A stretch of DNA of 64,000 nt. Source: DSWT01 sp035420085 (GTDB lineage Bacteria; Chloroflexota; Anaerolineae; B4-G1; SLSP01). The stretch is from the NCBI GenBank assembly GCA_035420085.1, contig DAOLUH010000030.1, positions 8,493 through 72,492 of the forward strand, written 5' to 3'. This document shows positions 1 through 8,434 of this stretch, piece by piece. Below the pieces are notes generated by a model that ran no database searches, was not told the origin of the DNA, and saw nothing but the letters and a program-made list of their open reading frames with translations. The translations under genes were made by a program, and so were the position numbers. The number at the start of each line of letters is the position of its first letter. Position 1 is the stretch's first letter.

Positions 1-68
1 GTTGTTTCGGCAGTTGAGCAAAGAACCGGGTTGAAGTTGCACAGGTTGAATTCCTGGAGGAAATTGCT

Positions 69-1184
69 ATGAACAAGACATCATCTGTCCCAACCCTGAG
101 CCGCCGTGACTTCTTGAAGCTTACGGCTGCCGCGGGCGCGCTGGTCGTCGGCGGGCATCTGCTGGATACCTACGCGCCGTGGCTCAACACCGAGGAGCAA
201 GCCGCCCTTGCCAGACAGCCTTATACACCAGAGGACACGATGCCGCAACACATGCGAGAAATGGTCCGCTACGCCACCCTGGCCGCCAATGGACACAACA
301 CGCAGCCCTGGAAGTTCGCCCTGCGCCAGGACGCCATCGAAATCCACCCCGACACCAGCCGCCATTTGCCGGTAGTGGACCCGGAGAACCGCGAGTTGTG
401 GATTAGCCTGGGCTGCGCGTTGGAAAACCTGCTCCTGGCGGCGCGGGCGGTCGGCTATGCGCCCACCGTCGCCTACCCGGATGCGGACGAAATCATCCGC
501 GTGCAGCTTGCGCCTGATGCGCCCCAGGCCAGCCCGCTGTTCGACGCCATTCCCGTGCGCCAGACGACGCGCTCGGTCTACGATGGCCGCTCTGTACCGG
601 CTGCCGACCTGGACACGCTGCAATCCCTGCCGTTAGAGCCGGGCGTCTCACTGCGCTTCCTCACCGCCCCGGCGGAAATGGAAACTGCGCTAGAGTACGT
701 CAATGCGGGCAATCTCCAGCAGTATGCCGACCGCGCCTTTGTGGATGAACTCATCGCCTGGCTGCGCTTCAACAAGAAGGAGGCGATGGCGACCCTGGAT
801 GGCCTGTACTCCCGCTGTTCCGGCAACCCGACCGTGCCGCGTTGGCTAGGGCGGATGTTCGTCGAAAGTACGAAACCGCAGCAGCAAGCCGACGCGGACG
901 CGGAAAAGTTGCGCAGCTCGGCAGGGGCGGTCGTCGCTACCGATGCGGACGACAAGGCGGCGTGGGTGCGCGCGGGCCAGGTCTACGAGCGTTTAGCGTT
1001 GCAGATGACGGCGCTGGACCTCAAGTCGGCGCTGCTGAATCAGCCCATTGAGGTGACGGAACTGCGCCCCCAATTCCAGACCGCCATCGGCCTCAATGCC
1101 GCGCCGCAACTGCTGGTACGCTTTGGCTATGCTGACGCCTTGCCCCGGTCTTTGCGCCGACCGGTTGAAAACGTGTTGATATAG
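69..1184 (+). CDS. Tat-exported nitroreductase-family (Acg-like) flavoprotein
   Basis: The 371-aa protein opens with a twin-arginine leader (SRRDFLK at residues 11-17, then a hydrophobic alanine/glycine stretch to about residue 30), so it is probably folded with its flavin in the cytoplasm and exported or anchored outside. The rest resembles the Acg-like branch of the FMN nitroreductase superfamily: an early NGHNTQPWKF segment near residue 74 matches the FMN-phosphate loop, and VRQTTRSVYDGR near residue 163 is typical of Acg-type proteins. The start is supported by GGAGG seven to eight bases upstream of the ATG. It lies 12 bases from the next Tat-leader flavodoxin gene and probably shares its transcript, suggesting an extracytoplasmic flavin redox pair. 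The substrate is unknown; Acg-type proteins often lack nitroreductase activity. Confidence 0.8.
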   Translation: MNKTSSVPTLSRRDFLKLTAAAGALVVGGHLLDTYAPWLNTEEQAALARQPYTPEDTMPQHMREMVRYATLAANGHNTQPWKFALRQDAIEIHPDTSRHLPVVDPENRELWISLGCALENLLLAARAVGYAPTVAYPDADEIIRVQLAPDAPQASPLFDAIPVRQTTRSVYDGRSVPAADLDTLQSLPLEPGVSLRFLTAPAEMETALEYVNAGNLQQYADRAFVDELIAWLRFNKKEAMATLDGLYSRCSGNPTVPRWLGRMFVESTKPQQQADADAEKLRSSAGAVVATDADDKAAWVRAGQVYERLALQMTALDLKSALLNQPIEVTELRPQFQTAIGLNAAPQLLVRFGYADALPRSLRRPVENVLI

Positions 1185-1196
1185 GAGGAAATACTG

Positions 1197-1841
1197 ATGT
1201 CCATAAAATTCTCTCGTCGTGATTTTCTCAAAGTGACCGGATTGGCCGTGGGCGGCGCTGCCCTGACCTGTTCCGGCTTGGGCTATGCCGCCACCCGGTC
1301 TCCGAAAATCTATACGCTTGACCTTGTTTATGGAAAGGAACATTCAATGCAAAACGCTGTACTCGTAACCCACGCCACCCGAGCCGGTTCAACTGCCGAA
1401 ATTGCGGCGGTCATTGGCGAAACTCTCGCCGAACGCGGCTTCCACGTGGATGTCAAATCAATTAAATCGCAACCGTCGCTTGATGGCTATACCGCTGTGA
1501 TTTTGGGTAGCGCCATCCGCATGGGCAATTGGCTGCCGGAGATGGTGAAATTCATCCAGGCCAACCAGGCGGCACTCGCGGCCATGCCCACCGCGCTGTT
1601 CACCGTCCACATGCTCAACACCGGCGAAGACGCCGACAGTCGCGCCGCACGCGAGGCGTACACCGCATCTGTCCGCGCGCTGCTGCCGGACGCGGAAAAT
1701 GTCTTCTTCACCGGGCTGATGGACTTTTCGCGGCTCTCCCCGCTCGACCGTTTCATTTCCGGGATGGTCAAGGCGGTGGAAGCCGACCACCGCGATTGGG
1801 ACGCTATCCGGCGCTGGGCTGAGGCCGTTTTGATAAATTAG
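1197..1841 (+). CDS. Flavodoxin domain protein with Tat leader and a possible internal start
   Basis: The 214-aa product has a Tat motif (SRRDFLKVTG, residues 6-15) and hydrophobic stretch, then from residue 51 a flavodoxin-type FMN domain. THATRAGSTAEIA matches the FMN-phosphate loop, and the length fits HemG/flavodoxin_5-type menaquinone-dependent protoporphyrinogen oxidase-like proteins. AGGAGG precedes ATG 1197. Met51 (ATG 1347) also has a strong AAAGGA seven bases upstream, so a second, cytoplasmic form of about 164 aa could be made. The Tat leader looks added in front of an ancestral flavodoxin start. A related but leaderless flavodoxin is encoded at 45375-45887. The physiological partner is unknown; the neighbouring Tat nitroreductase is the obvious candidate. 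Confidence 0.78.
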   Translation: MSIKFSRRDFLKVTGLAVGGAALTCSGLGYAATRSPKIYTLDLVYGKEHSMQNAVLVTHATRAGSTAEIAAVIGETLAERGFHVDVKSIKSQPSLDGYTAVILGSAIRMGNWLPEMVKFIQANQAALAAMPTALFTVHMLNTGEDADSRAAREAYTASVRALLPDAENVFFTGLMDFSRLSPLDRFISGMVKAVEADHRDWDAIRRWAEAVLIN

Positions 1842-1881
1842 GGCGCAATGCTAACACCATAGTGTATAAGGAGAACAACCG

Positions 1882-2067
1882 ATGAATAACTCGAATCCAC
1901 CATCAACAACAAATCGTCGCAAGCAGATGGCGAACAGAATGGGAACGGGCCTGGTCCTGGGCGTAGCTCTTGGCGCAGCAATAGGCAATGTTGCGCTTGG
2001 CCTTGCCATTGGCATTCTCATCGGCGGGGCGGGGGCGCTTTGGCGGACGAAGAGAAATTGTCAATGA
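1882..2067 (+). CDS. Small glycine-zipper membrane protein
   Basis: A 61-aa protein with a polar, arginine-containing N-terminus followed by about 35 residues of glycine/alanine-rich hydrophobic sequence with repeated GxxxG spacing (residues 22-53), ending in a short basic tail. It should form a helical hairpin or oligomerise in the membrane. A good AAGGAGAA ribosome binding site precedes the ATG. It sits in the plus-strand series between the flavodoxin and a larger membrane protein. No specific function can be assigned. Confidence 0.6.
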   Translation: MNNSNPPSTTNRRKQMANRMGTGLVLGVALGAAIGNVALGLAIGILIGGAGALWRTKRNCQ

Positions 2068-2096
2068 CGTTCTTGAAGAAAAACAGGAGCATTGAA

Positions 2097-2978
2097 ATGA
2101 ATTCAGCACTCAAATGGCTCATCCCCGCGATTTTTGTCCTGACACTGATTGCCACGTTGTCTGGCCTGTGGCCGGCCGAGGGTGCGTCCTACCCGCTGAC
2201 GACCTTTCGCGGCGAGGACGTGACCATCAACGCGCGCGGGCTGTATTACTGGGATACGGTCAGTTCCGCCGCCCAAATGCAAGCCAACGACCTGATTGCG
2301 CTGGTGCTCGGCCTGCCCTTGCTGGCAGTTTCCTTCTGGCTAACGTTGCGCGGCTCCCTGCGCGGACGGCTACTGCTGGCGGGCACGCTCGGCTTTATCC
2401 TCTACACCTACATCACGATGGCGTTTGGCGCGCAGTACAACGCCCTGTTCCTGGTCTACGTCGCCCTGTTCAGCCTGAGCCTGTTCGCCTTCGTGCTGGT
2501 GATGATGTCCTTTGACCTGGCGAGCTTGCCCGCCCATTTCTCCGATAACTTGGCGCGCGGTTGGATTGCGGGGCTGCTCTTTTTCGCCGCCGCCTTTCTC
2601 TCGCTGGCCTGGCTGGGGCGTATCCTGCCCACGCTTGCCTGGGACTCCCTCTCCCTGTGGGAGAGGGGCGGGGTGAGGGGAATTCCCGCGCTGGAAAACA
2701 CCACCAGCATGTTCATCCAGGTGATGGACTTGGGCCTCGTCGTGCCGGTCTGTCTGCTGTCCGGCATCCTGCTTTTGCGCCGCCAGCCCTGGGGTTACCT
2801 GCTGGCCTCGGTGGGATTGACCAAATTCCTGACTCTCGGTGTCGCCGTCAGCCTGATGGGGCTGAACATGGCGCGGGTGGGCGCGCCGGTCAGCCCGGTC
2901 GAGTTGCTCATCTTCCCCGGCATGGCATTGGCCGGCGTGGTGATGACGGGCATCTTGCTCAAACACGTCAAGGGGTAA
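2097..2978 (+). CDS. Polytopic membrane protein of unknown function
   Basis: A 293-aa protein with a first hydrophobic segment at residues 6-24, a short extracytoplasmic section, and about six further membrane segments. The start at ATG 2097 is chosen because AGGAG lies seven bases upstream; an upstream in-frame ATG at 2040 overlaps the previous gene and has no ribosome site. I do not recognise a family. Residues about 183-198 (SLSLWERGGVRGIPA) are encoded by a palindromic repeat inserted in frame at about 2646-2684, between two membrane segments, so that loop is probably not ancestral. The CPBP gene begins 46 bases downstream. Confidence 0.65.
   Translation: MNSALKWLIPAIFVLTLIATLSGLWPAEGASYPLTTFRGEDVTINARGLYYWDTVSSAAQMQANDLIALVLGLPLLAVSFWLTLRGSLRGRLLLAGTLGFILYTYITMAFGAQYNALFLVYVALFSLSLFAFVLVMMSFDLASLPAHFSDNLARGWIAGLLFFAAAFLSLAWLGRILPTLAWDSLSLWERGGVRGIPALENTTSMFIQVMDLGLVVPVCLLSGILLLRRQPWGYLLASVGLTKFLTLGVAVSLMGLNMARVGAPVSPVELLIFPGMALAGVVMTGILLKHVKG
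2646..2684. repeat. REP-like palindromic repeat inserted within a coding region
   Basis: CCCTCTCCC (2647-2655) pairs perfectly with GGGAGAGGG (2659-2667) across a TGT loop and is followed by a GGGGTGAGGGG tail. This stem plus G-rich tail matches a palindromic repeat type that recurs in many GC-rich bacterial genomes; its antisense translation gives the familiar PHPxPLPxGEG peptide. Here it lies in frame inside the membrane protein gene and adds about a dozen residues without a frameshift. Confidence 0.7.
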
Positions 2979-3009
2979 TCCGTTTCGTCCGTTGAATCCG
3001 TTGACATTT
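2978..3009 (+). repeat. Nonamer repeat (ATCCGTTGA type) upstream of the first CPBP gene
   Basis: Three degenerate copies of a 9-base unit related to ATCCGTTGA lie between the stop codon of the membrane protein and the start of the CPBP protease. The same stretch, differing at one position over nearly 30 bases, also precedes the CPBP pseudogene at 8525. Related copies occur at 3896-4012. Confidence 0.65.
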
Positions 3010-3024
3010 TGGAGGAGACGCACG

Positions 3025-3870
3025 ATGCAACCAAAAATCTGGCAATCCAAAACGCTCATCCTGCTCATCGCAGGCATCCTGGCCATCTTTGTCGGGCGCA
3101 CATTGTTGGTCAAAGGCTACAATGCGCCGCTGCTCTCCGACATCTTGATGGGCCTGATCGCGCTCGGCTCGCTCGGCGTCTGTGTGACCGGCTTCCGGCA
3201 TCTGCGGCCCGGCGACTGGCTCGCCGCCGCCGCTCTGGGCGCGCTGGTCGGCGTGGAGATGCGCTTTGCCACGCTCTTCTCGCCATACCCCTTCTTCGGC
3301 GTCATGCGCGACAACACCGGACAGGCGTTCGTGCGCGGGTCGCTCACGTTCATTGCGACGCTGGGTGGACTGGTCATCATGCGCCAGGGCGGGCCGGTGC
3401 AACTCGCGGCGGCAAACGGAGACTGGCGCAAGTCCGCGCACGACGCACTCTTTGGGCTGGCGGTGGGCTTGCCGCTGGCGGCGCTCAATGTCGTGGCGTT
3501 GCAGATGACCGCGGGGCACGGCATCCTCTGGCAGAACCCTTTCGCGGCGCTGCTGGACGCACTGCAACCCGGCGTTGTTGAAGAAGTCATCTATCGCTTT
3601 GGCGCGTGGGGCTTGCTCTGGCTGATGCTGCGCCGCTCACTCCCACAGCAAGCCGCGTCGGTGGCGGGCCTGCTCGCACTGTTGGTCCACAACTATGCGC
3701 ACTTGGACGCGCTCCTGGCCGAGGCGCCGCTGGTCGCTCTGGGGATGGGACTGGTTATGGGTATCGTCTGGGGCCTGCCGCCATTTTTCCTGGCACGGCG
3801 GCGCAGCCTCGAAGCGGCGATGGCCTTCCATTGGATTCAGGATGCGGCGCGCTTTCTAGTGGGATTTTGA
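3025..3870 (+). CDS. CPBP-family intramembrane metalloprotease
   Basis: A 281-aa polytopic membrane protein. The diagnostic glutamate pair and arginine appear as EEVIYR (near residue 180), followed by histidine motifs HNYAH and FHWIQDA in later membrane segments. This is the EExxxR / H / HxxxD signature of CPBP (Rce1/CAAX-like) proteases, which cleave or process membrane substrates such as peptides. The start at ATG 3025 has GGAGGAG at about nine bases; an upstream TTG at 2992 lies inside the nonamer repeat and is less likely. It is one of three CPBP genes within 7 kb, the others being at 4925 and a dead copy at 8525. No substrate is apparent. Confidence 0.85.
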   Translation: MQPKIWQSKTLILLIAGILAIFVGRTLLVKGYNAPLLSDILMGLIALGSLGVCVTGFRHLRPGDWLAAAALGALVGVEMRFATLFSPYPFFGVMRDNTGQAFVRGSLTFIATLGGLVIMRQGGPVQLAAANGDWRKSAHDALFGLAVGLPLAALNVVALQMTAGHGILWQNPFAALLDALQPGVVEEVIYRFGAWGLLWLMLRRSLPQQAASVAGLLALLVHNYAHLDALLAEAPLVALGMGLVMGIVWGLPPFFLARRRSLEAAMAFHWIQDAARFLVGF

Positions 3871-3895
3871 GGTGTTTATCAACGCGGACAAGAAT

Positions 3896-4012
3896 TTGCC
3901 AACGGATTTGAACGGATTTTTTTTCCTTCTAATCAACATGGTATAATGCGCTCATCCTGAACATCAATTGAACGGACATTTTTCCGTTGAATCCGTTCAA
4001 TCCGTTGAGGCT
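3896..4012. repeat. Inverted nonamer repeat pair
   Basis: AACGGATTTGAACGGATTTT at 3901-3920 and the complementary CCGTTGAATCCGTTCAATCCG from about 3985 form an inverted pair built from the same ATCCGTTGA-type nonamers. They enclose about 65 bases that include a TATAAT hexamer at 3942-3947. The element occupies the whole gap between the CPBP gene and the methyltransferase. Confidence 0.6.
3942..3947 (+). promoter_or_regulatory. Possible -10 element for the methyltransferase/CPBP pair
   Basis: TATAAT lies in the loop of the nonamer inverted repeat, 84 bases upstream of the methyltransferase start. No convincing -35 hexamer is visible at the right distance, so this is only a candidate. Confidence 0.35.
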
Positions 4013-4031
4013 ATTGGCAAGGAGCATGAAC

Positions 4032-4928
4032 ATGAATTTTGAGCTGATTATGCAATTACAACAAAAACCCGACCCCTTCACCCCCGGCGAACCGCTTTTC
4101 TGGGATGACCCGCATATTTCGGCGCAGATGTTGAAATGGCATCTCGACCCGGACAATGACGTTGCCAGCCGCCGCCCGGAAACCATTCAGCGCACGGTGG
4201 ATTGGCTGGTCGCCGCGCTGGGGCTTCAGGCAGGGGACAGCGTGCTCGACATGGGCTGCGGCCCCGGCCTCTATACATCGCGCCTGGCCGAGAAGGGCCT
4301 GCGGGTGACGGGCGTGGATTATTCCCGGCGCTCGATTGCCTATGCCACGCAATACGCCAGCGAGCACCATCTCGACATTTCCTACCGCTACCAGAACTAT
4401 CTGACGCTGGGAGATGAGAGCCAATACGAAGCTATCTTGCTGATTTACGGCGATTTTTGTCCGCTGTCGCCAGAGCAGCGCGCGAAACTGCTCGGCAACG
4501 TGCAGCGCGCCCTCAAACCCGGCGGATATTTTGTCCTCGATGTCTCCACGCCCATCCTTCGCCAAAAGCATGGCAATAAAAACGGGTGGTACGCCGTGGA
4601 AACCGGTTTCTGGAAGCCGGGTCCGCATCTGGTGTTGGAGGAAGGCTTCGCTTACCCGGAGCAGTCCATCTTTCTGGACCAATACATCGTGATCGAGGCA
4701 AGCGGCCAAATCTCGGTCTACCGGAATTGGTTCCAGGATTTTTCGCGCGAAACCATCACCACCGAACTGGAGCAGGCCGGTTTTGTCGTGCAAAATGTCT
4801 GGAATGACCTGCTTGGAACGCCTTTTACCGAGGATACAGAGTGGATAGGGCTTGTCGCGCAGAAACCGGACCGTATAGAGCTGCCAAGTGAGTCATTTTG
4901 TCATCCCCCAAAGAAAGGTTGCGTATGA
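4032..4928 (+). CDS. Class I SAM-dependent methyltransferase
   Basis: A 298-aa soluble protein. LDMGCGPGLYTSRLA near residue 75 is the SAM-binding motif I, followed by GVDYSRRSI (motif with acidic residue for the ribose) and an LKPGGYFVLDVS segment near residue 165, so the fold is clear. The first 55 residues probably cap the substrate site. Of two in-frame ATGs (4026 and 4032), 4032 has AAGGAG at seven bases and is preferred. It overlaps the next CPBP gene by ATGA, so the two are translationally coupled. The methyl acceptor cannot be told from sequence. Confidence 0.8.
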   Translation: MNFELIMQLQQKPDPFTPGEPLFWDDPHISAQMLKWHLDPDNDVASRRPETIQRTVDWLVAALGLQAGDSVLDMGCGPGLYTSRLAEKGLRVTGVDYSRRSIAYATQYASEHHLDISYRYQNYLTLGDESQYEAILLIYGDFCPLSPEQRAKLLGNVQRALKPGGYFVLDVSTPILRQKHGNKNGWYAVETGFWKPGPHLVLEEGFAYPEQSIFLDQYIVIEASGQISVYRNWFQDFSRETITTELEQAGFVVQNVWNDLLGTPFTEDTEWIGLVAQKPDRIELPSESFCHPPKKGCV

Positions 4929-5557
4929 AAAACAATCGAGTCCTTTATGAAACCATCTTTGTTACCGCCATCACCCTATTGGGAATGTTGCTCATCCCTG
5001 CTGCCAAAACGGTCTTTGCGCTCTTGCCGGTGGCGTATCTGTTGATTGAGCGTCACCTGCGGAAGCGCGCCTGGGGCGAACTGGGCTTCAACCTCCGCAC
5101 CTTTTGGCCCGATTTACGCGCCAACTGGATTTTGTTCATCCTGTTGGCCTTTGTCATCCAACCCCTGGTCATGCTGTGGGCAAAAGCCTTTTTCCCCGCT
5201 TTCCTGGCGCATGTCCAGGCGCGTCTGCCGTTTGAGAGCGGCATATCGTGGGGGCTGCTCCTGCCCATGCTGGCGATTTCGCTGACTGGCGAGGAAATGA
5301 CCTACCGGACATTGATTCAGGGCAGACTTACACCGTTTATCGGCATCCCGGCAGCAGTGGGAGTGGCTTCACTGCTGTTTGGATTGGCGCACTTTGCTCC
5401 AGGGCCAGGGCTAATCGTCTTGATGGATGTAGGATTGATTATCTTCGATTCCATCCTGTATGGCGCAATGTTCGCTCGCCGCAACAACCTGTGGGTTGTC
5501 TGGCTGGCGCATCTGCTGGGCGATATTTCCGGTCTGCTGGTATTAGCGTTGGCCTGA
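4925..5557 (+). CDS. CPBP-family intramembrane metalloprotease, second copy
   Basis: A 210-aa membrane protein with the CPBP signature: EEMTYR near residue 122, FGLAHF near residue 155 and HLLGD near residue 198. Its start overlaps the methyltransferase stop (ATGA), which argues for this ATG rather than a GTG at 4898. It is shorter and divergent from the CPBP copy at 3025. Coupling to a methyltransferase suggests the two act on the same pathway, for instance a modified and processed peptide or lipid, but no precursor gene is visible nearby. Confidence 0.82.
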   Translation: MKNNRVLYETIFVTAITLLGMLLIPAAKTVFALLPVAYLLIERHLRKRAWGELGFNLRTFWPDLRANWILFILLAFVIQPLVMLWAKAFFPAFLAHVQARLPFESGISWGLLLPMLAISLTGEEMTYRTLIQGRLTPFIGIPAAVGVASLLFGLAHFAPGPGLIVLMDVGLIIFDSILYGAMFARRNNLWVVWLAHLLGDISGLLVLALA

Positions 5558-5743
5558 TTAAAAGAAAACGCATAGTAGTTACTGTCTTAAAGATTCGCCC
5601 CCCTGCGGGCTGACATTACAAGCCACTGCCCATTGCGGTTGAATTGCCGAACTGACCGCCACAGGTAGTGTGGCAAATCTGGCGACCAAAAGTGGCGAAT
5701 ACTTTGTGACACTAACCATTTTGCCAATTTTAAGGAGGAAATC

Positions 5744-6181
5744 ATGTCTGAGAAAGAGAATATCTTGCAAATTATGGAGAGAGTACCGCTATTTCAAAAA
5801 CTGGAGCCGCGCCAACTCAAGCACATCGCGAGCCAGTTTGCCGACCGCGCGTTCGAGGCCGGTCAAGAGATCGTCAAACAAGGGCAAGGCGGCATGGGGT
5901 TGTTCATCGTCGTGTCGGGACACGCGCAGGCCGTCCGCGAGCGCGTGGATGGCGACAGGGTCATCGTCAACGAGTTTGGGCCGGGCGACTTCTTCGGCGA
6001 GATGTCCTTGCTGGATGAAGGGCCGCGCACCGCTTCGGTGATTGCTACGGAACCAACGCGCTGTCTGGTGCTCGTCGCCTGGGATTTCCATAGTGTTCTC
6101 AAAAATGACCCTGATGTTGCTCTTCTGGTATTACAGTCCGTCGCGCAGCGTTTCCGGCAAGTATTGGATGCCGTCTTATAG
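5744..6181 (+). CDS. Cyclic-nucleotide-binding domain protein
   Basis: A 145-aa protein that is almost entirely one CAP_ED domain (residues about 12-135). The phosphate-binding cassette reads FFGEMSLLDEGPRTASV, with the glutamate and arginine that contact the cyclic nucleotide in place. There is no helix-turn-helix, so it is a stand-alone sensor or adaptor rather than a Crp-type transcription factor. TAAGGAGG precedes the ATG by seven bases. The only cyclase in the window is the REC-cyclase at 23734, which would make cAMP; a functional link is inference only. A 186-base gap upstream holds no gene. Confidence 0.82.
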   Translation: MSEKENILQIMERVPLFQKLEPRQLKHIASQFADRAFEAGQEIVKQGQGGMGLFIVVSGHAQAVRERVDGDRVIVNEFGPGDFFGEMSLLDEGPRTASVIATEPTRCLVLVAWDFHSVLKNDPDVALLVLQSVAQRFRQVLDAVL

Positions 6182-6267
6182 TTTTTCAGGTGGGATGCAC
6201 TTTTGCGCCTGAAATGACAGCAGGCAGGGCGAAAATCGCCGTTTGGGGCTTGATCTAAGTGGTGATT

Positions 6268-6298
6268 TGTAGGGGCGAGCCAAAAACTCGCCCCTACA
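6268..6298. repeat. Palindromic intergenic repeat (GTAGGGGCGAG stem)
   Basis: TGTAGGGGCGAG (6268-6279) and CTCGCCCCTACA (6287-6298) form a perfect 12-bp stem with a 7-base loop. Stem-loops with this GTAGGGGCG...CGCCCCTAC core are dispersed repeats in many Chloroflexota and cyanobacterial genomes. It lies in the 252-base gap between the cNMP-binding gene and the transpeptidase; there is no T-run, so it is not a normal terminator. Confidence 0.6.
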
Positions 6299-6433
6299 TG
6301 CTGCTTCACGCTATCGCCGTCCAATAAGCGCAATTGGCTGTTACTTTTTTCACTTCTCCCCGACAAACATCACGGAACGAATAAAACACAAGAGACATCG
6401 TTTCGCATAAAGGGTATATGGAGGAGTGAAACA

Positions 6434-7342
6434 ATGGAAATCAAAGTTCGAGAAAATTTGCAGCCGGTCTTTAGTTCGCTCACATGGGTTTTATTGATCG
6501 CCATCATCGTCTTTGTCATGACATGGATAGCCCTGTTAGGATTCCGGCTCGTGGAGATGTTGGCGCCACAGGCAGTATCGGCGCAGATAGAAGTCGAGTC
6601 GCCTGTAGCTACCGTGATCACAGTCAGCGCAACACTGCCGGCGACCATAACGGTAGAGCCGGAATCAACGCCGGTACCACCGGCGCCAACACCGGTCCAG
6701 CCGCGACTGACCGCTGGCCCCAGCGCCGTCAATGTCCGGCGCGGCCCCGGCCTGGCTTACGAGAAAATCGGCCTCCTGCCCGCGGGGACGCAAACCACGG
6801 TCACGGGTCGGAGTGGCGCGTGGTGGCAGATTGATTACCAGAGTCAAGCCGGGTTCGTCTTCGGCGAAATCGTCATCGCCTACGACGCCGATGGCGTACC
6901 GGAGGTCGAAGCGCCGGCGCTGCCCGAACCCATGCCCACCGTCGCGGCGACGCCATTGCCTGAGCCGGCGCCGGTCTGGGCGATTGACGAAGCACGCTGG
7001 ATTGACGTTGAGCTTTCGACACAGACGCTCACCGCCTATGAAGGGACAACGCCGGTCAAGCAATACCTGGTCTCCACCGGACTGCCGCAGACGCCGACGC
7101 CGGTGGGCCAGTATCGCATCTGGATCAAACTCAAGACCGACGATATGGCCGGGCCTGGCTACTACATCGAGAATGTGCCGTGGGTGATGTACTTCTACCA
7201 GGGATACGGCTTGCACGGCGTCACCTGGCACGGGAACTTCGGCCACCCGATGAGCCACGGCTGCGTGAACCAACCCACCGAGATGGCGGAATGGCTCTTC
7301 GACTTCGCCAGCGTGGGCACGTTGGTCAACATCCGTGAATAA
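6434..7342 (+). CDS. L,D-transpeptidase (YkuD) with SH3 domain and membrane anchor
   Basis: A 302-aa protein. Residues 15-38 form a single membrane anchor, followed by a proline/valine-rich linker, a bacterial SH3 domain (about 92-150, with AVNVRRGPGLAYEKIGLL), another Pro/Ala linker, and a C-terminal YkuD domain (about 185-300). The catalytic HGxxxxxxxGxxxSHGC pattern is seen in WHGNFGHPMSHGCVN, with Cys as nucleophile. The enzyme would crosslink or modify the cell-wall peptide outside the membrane. GGAGG precedes the ATG, and a strong terminator follows at 7370-7400. Confidence 0.9.
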   Translation: MEIKVRENLQPVFSSLTWVLLIAIIVFVMTWIALLGFRLVEMLAPQAVSAQIEVESPVATVITVSATLPATITVEPESTPVPPAPTPVQPRLTAGPSAVNVRRGPGLAYEKIGLLPAGTQTTVTGRSGAWWQIDYQSQAGFVFGEIVIAYDADGVPEVEAPALPEPMPTVAATPLPEPAPVWAIDEARWIDVELSTQTLTAYEGTTPVKQYLVSTGLPQTPTPVGQYRIWIKLKTDDMAGPGYYIENVPWVMYFYQGYGLHGVTWHGNFGHPMSHGCVNQPTEMAEWLFDFASVGTLVNIRE

Positions 7343-7369
7343 CCACGGGATGAACCATCCGCAACGAGG

Positions 7370-7400
7370 ACGCCCGGCATCGCGCCGGGCGTTCTTTTTT
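7370..7400 (+). terminator. Rho-independent terminator after the L,D-transpeptidase
   Basis: ACGCCCGGC and GCCGGGCGT form a 9-bp GC-rich stem with a short ATCGC loop, followed by TCTTTTTT. It sits 28 bases after the transpeptidase stop codon. Confidence 0.9.
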
Positions 7401-7530
7401 GTGCGACATCGGGCAACTGTGCCTCGACGCAGAAGTTCGTAAAACCTAACTTTTGATAGGTGACAATCCAACTATTTGCCGGTAAAATCAAGCATAGTTT
7501 TGAATTCATATAACGATAAAGAGTGCCTGC

Positions 7531-8388
7531 ATGACAGAAAAATCTATCATCATTACGGGTGCTAAACTCATTCTCATCGAAGGCATCCCCGGCTCCGGCA
7601 AGACGAGCGCCGCGCGTTTCGTCTGCGATTGGCTGACACAGCACGGCCAGCGCCCGCGCCTGTTCCTCGAAGGCGATTGGCAGCATCCGGCGGATTTCGA
7701 GTCGGTGGCATGTCTGGACGACGCCGAATACGCCGGCCTGCGCGCGCAGTTTCCCGCGCAGGCCGATTTCCTCGCGCAGCACGCCCGGCAGGAGAACGGG
7801 GAGTGGTTCTTCAGTTATCGCCAGATGCAGCACGAACACAGCGAGCAGCCGGATGCCCTCTTCGAGAGTCTGGCGCGCTTCGAAATCTACAACCTGCCCG
7901 CCGAAAAACACCAACGTCTGATGCGGCAAAACTGGCGCAAATTTACTGCGGAGGCGCTCGCACAGGATGTCGTCTACGTGTTCGAGTGCTGTTTCCTGCA
8001 AAACCCGATCACCACCCTGCTGGCATATCACAACCTCCCTGTGAAAGCCGTCCGGCAGCACGTTCTGGCGCTGGCGGACATCGTCAGCCCGCTCACGCCG
8101 AAGCTGGTCTACCTCGCCCGGCAGGATGTCGCCGCGACACTCGCAGCGGTGCGCCGCGAACGCCCGCCAGAGTGGGCCGATTTCGTCACCTGGTATCTGA
8201 CGGGGCAAGACTACGGCAAAGCGCACAACTTGAGCGGCTTCGACGGCGTCAGCGCCTTTTACGCGATGCGCCAGGCGCTCGAACTCGAGCTATTGAAGAC
8301 CTTGCCGCTTGCCTCGGCGGTGATCGCCGATGATGGCGATTGGGATACACGCTATGAAATCCTAGCATCTTTTTTGGAACAAACTTGA
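7531..8388 (+). CDS. P-loop kinase-like NTPase
   Basis: A 285-aa protein with a clear Walker A motif (EGIPGSGKTSAA, residues about 17-28) close to the N-terminus, as in nucleoside/nucleotide and small-molecule kinases. A later VYLARQDV segment near residue 190 resembles the core strand region of thymidylate-kinase-like folds. No specific kinase signature is recognisable. The ribosome site upstream is weak (AAAGAG). It stands between the terminator at 7400 and the nonamer hairpin at 8435, so it appears to be monocistronic. Confidence 0.65.
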   Translation: MTEKSIIITGAKLILIEGIPGSGKTSAARFVCDWLTQHGQRPRLFLEGDWQHPADFESVACLDDAEYAGLRAQFPAQADFLAQHARQENGEWFFSYRQMQHEHSEQPDALFESLARFEIYNLPAEKHQRLMRQNWRKFTAEALAQDVVYVFECCFLQNPITTLLAYHNLPVKAVRQHVLALADIVSPLTPKLVYLARQDVAATLAAVRRERPPEWADFVTWYLTGQDYGKAHNLSGFDGVSAFYAMRQALELELLKTLPLASAVIADDGDWDTRYEILASFLEQT

Positions 8389-8434
8389 GAGGAGACGGCG
8401 GTGCTAATGCACATCATCCAAGCAGAAAATCTGT

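Noticed and set aside
6268..6298. Rho-independent terminator for the cNMP-binding gene
   Set aside because: The stem is strong, but no T-run follows on either strand, and its sequence matches a dispersed repeat type.
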